A stretch of 11,020 bases of DNA, taken from UBA10427 sp003500135 (GTDB lineage Bacteria > Bacteroidota > Bacteroidia > Cytophagales > Cyclobacteriaceae). The stretch lies in NCBI GenBank assembly GCA_963966275.1, contig CAWZYQ010000133.1:1-11020 (forward strand). The letters run 5' to 3'. Positions 1 to 5,784 of this stretch are shown here, one piece after another; positions within the stretch are counted from its first letter, which is position 1; every line of letters begins with the position of its first letter. Below the pieces are notes generated by a model that was not told the DNA's origin, made no database searches, and saw only the letters and a program-made list of their open reading frames with translations. The position numbers and the translations under genes are program-made.

Positions 1-1
1 A

Positions 2-52
2 GGAGGCGTGCTTAGGTTGGGCGCGAATGGAGTGGAGTTGGTAAAGCCTTAA
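2..52 (+). CDS. C-terminal tail of an unidentified gene, cut by the window edge
   Basis: An open frame enters from the left edge and ends at TAA 50-52. It reads GGVLRLGANGVELVKP at the C-terminus. Only 16 residues are visible, so no family can be assigned. The case for a real gene end is positional: the stop lies about 10 bases before a rho-independent hairpin with a T tract on the plus strand. Another frame also stays open until 42-44, so the frame choice is an inference. Confidence 0.4.
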   Translation, partial: GGVLRLGANGVELVKP

Positions 53-59
53 TTAAACA

Positions 60-90
60 AAAGCCGGATGAATAATCATTCGGTTTTTTT
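60..90. terminator. Bidirectional hairpin terminator between convergent genes
   Basis: The arms ccggatga (64-71) and tcattcgg (76-83) form an 8-bp stem with one G-T pair and the four-base loop ataa. Seven T follow on the plus strand. Read on the minus strand, the hairpin is followed by CTTTTGTTT, so it can also stop transcription of the lipoprotein gene that ends at 112. Confidence 0.75.
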
Positions 91-111
91 ATTTCTAATC
101 TTAAAAACTGC

Positions 112-600
112 TTATGGAAGTTCCTGCGATAAGTCGTGCAGGGCATTTTTAAAGTCCACCAGATATTCCGGCAAATTGTCACTGTTGTTGTCCAGCAGCC
201 AATACCTTTTCTCCCCATTTTGATTTATTTCAAAATATACACCGCCCCAATCGGCAGCATCAGGCATTCCAACAATTGTATCCTGTTCCTGAAATAAAGC
301 AACCGGTACCTCGGGGAGATGAATTTCGGCATATTTATACCAGTTTTCGGTTAAATCCTGATCAAATGATCCCGGATACGATTCAATATAGTTTGGATAT
401 TGATCCCTGGAGTCCTCCAGAATTTTTTGATCTGTAAATTTGTAGATATCTATACACTTCTCTCCAAGGCAGTAGCCATAAAAGCGCCCGAATACTATGT
501 AATCATCATTTTCGACGGACTGCTTTTCCAAATCGTTTGTTTCGATAGAATTACAGGAGGCTATCAGGCCTAGAAGCGCGAGTATCCAGATATTTTTCAT
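112..600 (-). CDS. Small lipoprotein of unknown function
   Basis: The protein has 162 residues. I chose the ATG at 600 because it opens a typical lipoprotein signal peptide: MKN, a hydrophobic run, then the lipobox I-A-S-C with the lipidated cysteine at 16. A longer frame reaching 720 would bury this signal and run into the Nudix gene. The mature part is acidic and has a motif VFGRFYGYCLGEKC (residues 36-49) with two cysteines, C44 and C49. I recall similar 'FYGEC-GE-C' segments in uncharacterised Bacteroidota lipoproteins, but no function is known to me. Aromatic and acidic residues dominate the remainder. The residue after the lipidated cysteine is Asn, followed by Ser, so there is no clear inner-membrane retention signal. 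It lies 58 bp downstream of the Nudix gene on the same strand and may be its last co-transcribed partner, ending at the hairpin at 60-90. Confidence 0.8.
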   Translation of the reverse strand: MKNIWILALLGLIASCNSIETNDLEKQSVENDDYIVFGRFYGYCLGEKCIDIYKFTDQKILEDSRDQYPNYIESYPGSFDQDLTENWYKYAEIHLPEVPVALFQEQDTIVGMPDAADWGGVYFEINQNGEKRYWLLDNNSDNLPEYLVDFKNALHDLSQELP

Positions 601-658
601 TGGGAGGTTTCCTTTTAGTAGATAGACACGCGGGGCAAGAATAAGGTTGGAAGAGGCG

Positions 659-1204
659 CTATTTCCACATAGCTTTTTTTTCAAGGCTGCCGATATGAAC
701 ACCATTGTATTCATCCCCAAATTCCAGATATTTCTTTAGGGCGAAAGTAGTACTTTGAAAGGCAATTCGATCCCATGGGATGTCTTTTGGATCAAAGAGC
801 TGTACTTCGCTGCTCTCGAGTGTTGTGCCAAAATCGGGAGTTTTCATACGTGCCAGAAAGTGGAGATACACCTGATTTACAATTGGAATGCTGTACAGTA
901 CATGAAGCCTTACAATATCTACTTTGGCTTTAGATTCTTCCAGTGTTTCCCGTAAAGCACCTTCTTCGGCACGTTCGCCATTTTCAAGGAATCCGGCTGG
1001 TAAATTCCAAAGATCCTTTTGTGGCTGGATGGCCCTCTTACATAGCAGTATTTTATTTTCCCATGTAGCAAGGCATCCAACGATCAGTCTTGGGTTTTGA
1101 TAATGTATGGTATGGCAGTTCGTACATACATAGCGGTGGTAGGTATCATTTTCAGGAATGATAAATTCCAGATGGTCACTTCCACAGTTGCTGCAAAATT
1201 TCAA
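659..1204 (-). CDS. Nudix hydrolase with N-terminal zinc ribbon
   Basis: The protein has 181 residues. An N-terminal four-cysteine zinc ribbon (C4, C7, C27, C30; Nudix_N_2 type) is followed by a Nudix fold. The Nudix box runs from G71: G-x5-E77-x7-R85-E86-x2-E89-E90, which supplies the metal-binding glutamates. It departs from the consensus at T87 for the usual aliphatic residue and K92 for the usual glycine. The layout and the segment YQNPRLIVGC resemble plant NUDT23, an FAD pyrophosphatase, and its bacterial relatives. Cleavage of a nucleotide diphosphate such as FAD or ADP-ribose is therefore likely, but the substrate cannot be read from sequence. The start is a TTG at 1204-1202. No ATG precedes the zinc ribbon in this frame, and the first cysteine is residue 4, so a later start would destroy the ribbon. 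The gene begins 10 bp after the map stop, so co-transcription with map is likely. Confidence 0.9.
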   Translation of the reverse strand: MKFCSNCGSDHLEFIIPENDTYHRYVCTNCHTIHYQNPRLIVGCLATWENKILLCKRAIQPQKDLWNLPAGFLENGERAEEGALRETLEESKAKVDIVRLHVLYSIPIVNQVYLHFLARMKTPDFGTTLESSEVQLFDPKDIPWDRIAFQSTTFALKKYLEFGDEYNGVHIGSLEKKAMWK

Positions 1205-1214
1205 AACCTTACTG

Positions 1215-1997
1215 CTAATAGACGACCTCGAGGGCTTCCTCTACATAGTCGAAAGTGGAAAGAATATCAGGTTTGCCGTCAACTATGGCAACATCATGTT
1301 CAAAATGTGCACTCACACGGGCATCCTGAGTTACGATCGTCCAGCCGTCGGGCAACTGCTTTACCTTATGGGTGCCCAGGTTTATCATGGGCTCTATGGC
1401 TAAAACCAAACCTTCTTTCAATTTTGGGCCGCGACCTCTTTTCCCGTAGTTCGGCACTTCCGGCGACTCATGCAGTTCGCGGCCAAGTCCATGCCCCACC
1501 AATTCGCGCACCACGCCATATCCGTGTTTTTTCTCCGTATGATATTGAATGGCGAAACTAATATCGCCAACTCTTTTACCGGCTTGCATTTGTTCTATGC
1601 CTTTGTACAGGCTTTCCTTCGTAACTTTTAGGAGTTCCAATATTTCAGGCGCTACCTCGCCCACGGCAAAAGTATAGGCATGGTCTCCATAAAAGCCATT
1701 TTTCAAAGCGCCACAATCGATGGATACGATATCACCTTCCTCAAGGGGCTTGTCGGTGGGCAGGCCATGCACCACTTGTTCGTTCACCGATGTGCAAAGT
1801 GTATATTTATAGTCATATTGACCCTTGAAGCCCGGCTCTGTGCCATGATCGAGAATAAATTCCTCCGCGAGTTGATCCAGTTTAAGGGTTGTTACTCCTG
1901 GTTTTATTTCCCTGGCTAGCATGCCTAATGTCTTGGACACTACTAATGCGCTTTGCCGCATTAACTCAATTTCTTCCCTGGATTTTAAAATCACCAT
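1215..1997 (-). CDS. map: Methionine aminopeptidase, type I
   Basis: This 260-residue enzyme removes the initiator methionine from new proteins in the cytoplasm when the second residue is small. All five metal ligands of the pita-bread fold are visible: D94 (VSID-CG), D105 (GDHAYTF), H169 (VGHGLG), E202 (AIEPM) and E233 (HFEHD). The substrate-contacting histidines H77 (VVHGLP) and H176 (LHESP) are present as well. It lacks the N-terminal extension of type Ib/Ic enzymes and has the usual type Ia length. The ATG at 1997 is preceded by an A-rich leader without Shine-Dalgarno sequence, as is common in Bacteroidota. A predicted promoter lies just upstream, and the Nudix gene follows 10 bp downstream. 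In many Bacteroidota a map gene sits in the ribosomal-protein cluster near secY. This copy does not, so it may be a second paralogue or a relocated single copy. Confidence 0.97.
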   Translation of the reverse strand: MVILKSREEIELMRQSALVVSKTLGMLAREIKPGVTTLKLDQLAEEFILDHGTEPGFKGQYDYKYTLCTSVNEQVVHGLPTDKPLEEGDIVSIDCGALKNGFYGDHAYTFAVGEVAPEILELLKVTKESLYKGIEQMQAGKRVGDISFAIQYHTEKKHGYGVVRELVGHGLGRELHESPEVPNYGKRGRGPKLKEGLVLAIEPMINLGTHKVKQLPDGWTIVTQDARVSAHFEHDVAIVDGKPDILSTFDYVEEALEVVY

Positions 1998-2022
1998 CCA
2001 ATCTTATTTTTTTTTTGGAAGC

Positions 2023-2053
2023 CAAAATTAACCTTAATTCTGTTTAAGGCCAA
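2023..2053 (-). promoter_or_regulatory. Predicted Bacteroidota-type promoter of map
   Basis: On the minus strand TAATTTTG (2030-2023) matches the -7 consensus TAnnTTTG exactly. TTG at 2053-2051 lies 20 bases upstream, within the spacing expected for the -33 element. Transcription would begin about 20 bases before the map ATG at 1997. The site lies between the DUF3109 stop and map, so map, the Nudix gene and perhaps the lipoprotein can be expressed separately from the DUF3109 gene. Confidence 0.5.
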
Positions 2054-2062
2054 GCGATGGCG

Positions 2063-2635
2063 TTATGCTTTACTTATTTCTAATATTTTTAATTCTAATT
2101 CTTCGTACCACTTCTTACCATATTTCCGGGTCAAAGCCCCTTTCAGGAACTCAAAAAGTGGAACGTTTAATGATTTTCCAAAATTACATGCGGGGGCACA
2201 TATTTCCCAACGGTCGTAATTTACAGCATCGTATTGTTCGTATTTTGTGATCCTTACCGGGTACAAATGACATGATATTGGCTTTTTGAAATCCGTTTTA
2301 CCATCGTTATAGGCCTGCTCAATGCCACATTTCAATATTCCTCTTTCATCATATATGGCATAGGCGCATTCCCTGCCACCAACGGTTGGCGTAGAAAAGT
2401 CACCTTCATCATCGTAAATGTACAGGCCTTGCTCCCGGATTGCCTGTTTTCCTTCCTCACTCAGGTAGGGCTCCACTTTTTCGTAGATTTCTTCCAGATT
2501 GCGCAACTCTTCTTTTTCAAGAGGCGCCCCCAGATCGCCTTCAACGCAGCACGCCCCTTTGCACTTTTCTAAATTGCATACAAAAAAGCTTTCCGCCAGG
2601 TCATCTGATATTATGGTATTGTCAATTGTGATCAT
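2063..2635 (-). CDS. DUF3109 family cysteine-cluster protein
   Basis: The protein has 190 residues. It carries nine cysteines in four groups: C20, C25, C29 and C30 (C-x4-CKGACC), C90 and C103, C122 (PISCHLYP), and C146 with C150 (EICAPAC). This pattern is typical of DUF3109 and resembles the CxxxCC proteins of the YkgJ/UPF0153 group, which are thought to bind zinc or an iron-sulfur cluster. No reaction is established for the family as far as I know. No signal peptide or membrane segment is seen, so it should be cytoplasmic. I chose the ATG at 2635. The frame could extend to a TTG at 2653, but that codon lies inside a good -7 promoter element, and family members start at the equivalent of MITIDNT. 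It diverges from the helicase gene across a roughly 210-bp gap and lies 65 bp upstream of map. Confidence 0.9.
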   Translation of the reverse strand: MITIDNTIISDDLAESFFVCNLEKCKGACCVEGDLGAPLEKEELRNLEEIYEKVEPYLSEEGKQAIREQGLYIYDDEGDFSTPTVGGRECAYAIYDERGILKCGIEQAYNDGKTDFKKPISCHLYPVRITKYEQYDAVNYDRWEICAPACNFGKSLNVPLFEFLKGALTRKYGKKWYEELELKILEISKA

Positions 2636-2650
2636 AATTCTGAAAAGCTG

Positions 2651-2658
2651 CAAAGGTA
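2651..2658 (-). promoter_or_regulatory. Predicted -7 element for the DUF3109 gene
   Basis: The minus strand reads TACCTTTG, an exact match to the Bacteroidota -7 consensus TAnnTTTG, ending 15 bases before the ATG at 2635. No TTG occurs at a suitable -33 distance, so only half of the promoter is recognisable. The implied leader would be short, around 10 bases. Confidence 0.4.
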
Positions 2659-2831
2659 ATCATAATGATTTTCCCGGTTAAGGTAAATGCTTATTTTTCG
2701 TTGAACCTTGCTAATCCAGGCACCGGGCATACTTTATGAACGAAGTATTAAAAGGCTTGTTCAGTGAAAAAAACGAAAGATCAATTTTTATTTTCGATGC
2801 GCTGATATTCCTTGTAAATTGCCGCCTGATT

Positions 2832-2837
2832 GAGGAG
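2832..2837 (+). promoter_or_regulatory. Shine-Dalgarno that fixes the helicase start
   Basis: GAGGAG lies seven bases before the ATG at 2845. It overlaps an upstream in-frame TTG (2830), which therefore is unlikely to be the start. Strong Shine-Dalgarno sequences are a minority feature in Bacteroidota, and most genes in this window lack one. Confidence 0.7.
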
Positions 2838-2844
2838 AAATGGA

Positions 2845-5124
2845 ATGGACTATCTTGACCAATTAAATCCCCCACAGCACGAAGGGGTAACCAATACAGA
2901 AGGACCTACATTAATTGTTGCCGGCGCCGGTTCGGGAAAAACACGGGTGCTTACCTATCGGATTGCTCATATGATCCGTTCGGGCAATGTGGATCCGTTC
3001 AATATTCTAGCGCTTACTTTTACCAATAAAGCAGCCGGCGAAATGCGCGAGAGGATCGAAAAGATCGTGGGTAATGAGGCGAGAAATATCTGGATGGGTA
3101 CCTTCCACTCCGTATTTGCCCGCATCCTGAGAGCGGAGTCCGACCGGTTGGGATATCCCAGCAGCTTTTCAATATATGATGCCGACGACTCAAAGGCCCT
3201 GATCAAAACTATTGTCAAGGAAATGGGGCTTGACGACAAAGTTTACAAGCCCAATATTGTTTTTAACCGCATAAGCAGGGCAAAAAACCGGTTGATCTCG
3301 TGGCAGGAGTACATAAAAAACCCTTTGTACAAAGCCGATGATGAACAGGCCATGAAGCCCAAGATGGGTACTATCTATAAAACGTATGTGGAACGCTGCT
3401 TCAAAGCCGGGGCAATGGACTTTGACGATCTGTTGTTCAATACCAATGTGCTTTTTAAAAACTTTCCGGGTGCATTGAATAAATACCAGCAGCGTTTTCA
3501 CTATGTATTGGTCGATGAGTTCCAGGACACCAATATATCTCAATACCTGATCACTAAAAAACTCAGTGCGGTAAGGAGAAATATCTGCGTGGTAGGTGAT
3601 GACGCTCAGAGTATATACGCTTTCCGGGGAGCGGATATTGGGAACATACTCAATTTTGAAAAGGACTTTCCGGAGCTGAAAATGATCAAGCTCGAGCAGA
3701 ACTATCGCTCTACCAAATCTATCGTTAATGCGGCCAATTCGGTTATCGCACGGAACAAAGCACAGCTTCAGAAAAACGTATGGACCTCTAACGAAGATGG
3801 TGATCTGATCGAATTAATGAAGGCCAACTCTGATAATGAAGAAGGTAAACTAGTGGCATCTTCAATTTTTGAGGAAAAGGTAAATCATAACTATCGCAAC
3901 AGTGATTTTGCCGTTTTGTATCGAACCAACAGCCAATCGAGGGCCATAGAGGAGGCGCTTCGCAGAATGAACATTAAGTACCGGATCATCGGTGGCCTGT
4001 CTTTCTACCAGCGAAAAGAGATCAAAGATGTGCTGTCATACCTGCGTTTTGCCGTCAACCAAAATGATGAGCAAGCGCTACGAAGGATCATCAACGTGCC
4101 CAAAAGAGGTATAGGAAATACCAGCGTAGACAAGCTGGTCGTATCAGCATATGAACGCGGGCTTACACTTTGGGATGTTACTTCCAATATTCATCAGTTC
4201 ATGTCGGGCCGGGCAGCCAATGCCATTGACCAGTTTGCCACGATGATGAAGAATTTTGTGATCACCGTGAAGCAACGCGATGCCTTTGAAGCGGCAAGTT
4301 ATATCGCCAAGCAAAGCGGTCTGCTCAAGGAGCTTTACGATGACAAAACGGTAGAAGGTGTAAACCGGTATGAAAACGTACAGGAATTGCTCAGTGCCAT
4401 TAAAGAATATGTCGAAACCCCGGAAAATGAAGATAAAAGCCTGGGCGCTTTTTTACAGGAAGTGGCTCTGATAACTTCGGTCGAAGAAGGTGACAAAGAC
4501 GATGACGATAAAGTAACCCTCATGACCATCCACATGGCCAAAGGGCTCGAGTATAAAAATGTCTATATCGTGGGAATGGAAGAAGACCTGTTCCCGTCTA
4601 TGATGATGCTCAATAGCAGGGCCGACCTGGAAGAAGAACGTAGGTTGTTCTACGTGGCGATTACGCGGGCAGAGAAAAAACTTTTTCTTTCCTATGCCAC
4701 TTCCAGGTATCGTTTCGGGAATCTTAAAACGTGCGAGCCCAGCCGTTTCATTGAAGAAATCGACCCTTCATTTATTAAAATCAACCGCAAGTTCAGCAGT
4801 CGCGACCCCATCCGTACTCCTTCATCGGAAAACGGGATTCCCCAAATTCAGGGAGGGTTTGCCAAAAATCTGGTTTCCGGATTGAAAAAGAAACCTTCAC
4901 CGAATCAACAATCGGTATACAAACACCAGCCCTCCACTGATTTTCAACCAAGCGATACTACTCATTTAAAAGAAGGCATGAAGGTGGAGCATCCAAAGTT
5001 TGGTTTCGGTAAAGTATTAAAGATGGACCTTGATGGCGCCAACAGAAAAGCGCGTGTAGCCTTTGACCATTTTGGAGAAAAAACATTATTGCTTAGCTTT
5101 GCTAAGTTGAAAATACACGACTAA
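2845..5124 (+). CDS. pcrA: UvrD/PcrA family superfamily 1A DNA helicase
   Basis: This 759-residue ATP-dependent 3'-5' helicase should unwind DNA in nucleotide excision and mismatch repair and displace proteins from DNA. The superfamily 1A motifs appear in order: Q-motif region LNPPQ (7-11), Walker A AGAGSGKT (26-33), motif Ia LTFTNKAAGEM (57-67), Walker B VDEFQDTN (223-230), motif III VGDDAQSIYAFRGAD (250-264), motif IV QNYRST (285-290), motif V with TIHMAKGLEY (561-570), and motif VI RRLFYVAITRAE (599-610). The C-terminal region (about 710-756, starting GMKVEHPKFGFGKV) is the Tudor-like domain that in Bacillus-type PcrA contacts RNA polymerase. A polar linker of about 60 residues precedes it. 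The length is normal for the family and nothing is missing. It is the first gene of a likely operon, with DUF4290 30 bp downstream and then murA. The symbol uvrD would serve equally well. Confidence 0.97.
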   Translation: MDYLDQLNPPQHEGVTNTEGPTLIVAGAGSGKTRVLTYRIAHMIRSGNVDPFNILALTFTNKAAGEMRERIEKIVGNEARNIWMGTFHSVFARILRAESDRLGYPSSFSIYDADDSKALIKTIVKEMGLDDKVYKPNIVFNRISRAKNRLISWQEYIKNPLYKADDEQAMKPKMGTIYKTYVERCFKAGAMDFDDLLFNTNVLFKNFPGALNKYQQRFHYVLVDEFQDTNISQYLITKKLSAVRRNICVVGDDAQSIYAFRGADIGNILNFEKDFPELKMIKLEQNYRSTKSIVNAANSVIARNKAQLQKNVWTSNEDGDLIELMKANSDNEEGKLVASSIFEEKVNHNYRNSDFAVLYRTNSQSRAIEEALRRMNIKYRIIGGLSFYQRKEIKDVLSYLRFAVNQNDEQALRRIINVPKRGIGNTSVDKLVVSAYERGLTLWDVTSNIHQFMSGRAANAIDQFATMMKNFVITVKQRDAFEAASYIAKQSGLLKELYDDKTVEGVNRYENVQELLSAIKEYVETPENEDKSLGAFLQEVALITSVEEGDKDDDDKVTLMTIHMAKGLEYKNVYIVGMEEDLFPSMMMLNSRADLEEERRLFYVAITRAEKKLFLSYATSRYRFGNLKTCEPSRFIEEIDPSFIKINRKFSSRDPIRTPSSENGIPQIQGGFAKNLVSGLKKKPSPNQQSVYKHQPSTDFQPSDTTHLKEGMKVEHPKFGFGKVLKMDLDGANRKARVAFDHFGEKTLLLSFAKLKIHD

Positions 5125-5154
5125 TCCATTAGCATTCACGATAATATAGCATAG

Positions 5155-5784
5155 ATGAACGATTACAACACCCAAAGAAATCCTTTAACACTGAAAGAAT
5201 ACGGAAGGAACATCCAGAAACTGGTCAACTATATCAAGTCAATTGATGACCGCGACAAACGGACGCAATATGCCTATACTTTGGTAGATTTGATGAAACA
5301 GATCAACCCTGGCTCAAAAGATACACAGGAAAATTATCAGAAAATTTGGGATGATTTGTTCATTATTGCTGACTTTGAACTCGATGTTGATCATCCATAT
5401 CCAATTCCTGATAAGGAAACCTTAACCAGAAAACCGGATCGCGTACGATACCAGACGGGAGCAGTTAAATTCAAAAACTATGGAAGGAACTTCCAGCTTT
5501 TGGTAGAGGAGGCCGACAAAATGGAAGAACCCGAGGATCGGGAAAAAGCAGTGATTTACCTGGGCAGGCTGATGAAAAGTCTGAATACAATGTGGAACAA
5601 AGAAAACATCGACGATAAAACGGTAATTGAAAACCTGAAATCTATTTCAAGAGGAAAACTGGATATTGATCTCGATAAGGTACGCGAGCACAACCTTTTC
5701 GATCCGTTCGTAAAAGAGCGCCCCAACAAAGGGAATAATCAAAAACGCAGAGGAAGTAACCAAAACCGTCGCAGAAGAAATTAA
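5155..5784 (+). CDS. DUF4290 protein with internal duplication and basic tail
   Basis: The protein has 209 residues and is recognised as DUF4290, a family I know only from Bacteroidota; its function is unknown. The sequence contains two copies of one unit. Residues 16-79 align without a gap to residues 109-172 (offset 93), sharing YGRN-x-Q-x-LV at the start, L-x2-LMK-x2-N in the middle and L-D-x-D at the end, with about 18 identities in 64 positions by hand count. A proline-rich link (PYPIP, 81-85) separates them. The tail from about 187 is rich in Lys, Arg, Asn and Gly and ends RRRRN, which suggests contact with nucleic acid or another polyanion. No signal peptide or membrane segment is present. 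Its TAA overlaps the murA ATG by one base (TAATG), so translation is probably coupled. That ties it to murA expression without proving a role in wall synthesis. The leader has no Shine-Dalgarno sequence. Confidence 0.9.
   Translation: MNDYNTQRNPLTLKEYGRNIQKLVNYIKSIDDRDKRTQYAYTLVDLMKQINPGSKDTQENYQKIWDDLFIIADFELDVDHPYPIPDKETLTRKPDRVRYQTGAVKFKNYGRNFQLLVEEADKMEEPEDREKAVIYLGRLMKSLNTMWNKENIDDKTVIENLKSISRGKLDIDLDKVREHNLFDPFVKERPNKGNNQKRRGSNQNRRRRN

Noticed and set aside
601..720. Forty-residue N-terminal extension of the lipoprotein, overlapping the Nudix gene
   Set aside because: It would place the signal peptide and lipobox inside the protein. The ATG at 600 gives a textbook lipoprotein signal.
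2636..2653. Six-residue N-terminal extension of the DUF3109 protein from a TTG
   Set aside because: The TTG lies within the TACCTTTG -7 element, and the ATG at 2635 matches the usual start of the family.
2690..2800. Promoter for the helicase operon
   Set aside because: TTG-N19-TACTTTAT (2708-2737) and TATTTTCG (2789-2796) each miss the -7 consensus or lack a -33 partner. Neither is strong enough to list.
2830..2844. Upstream in-frame TTG start for the helicase
   Set aside because: It overlaps the GAGGAG Shine-Dalgarno that serves the ATG at 2845, and the family's N-terminus begins near MDYLDQLNPPQ.
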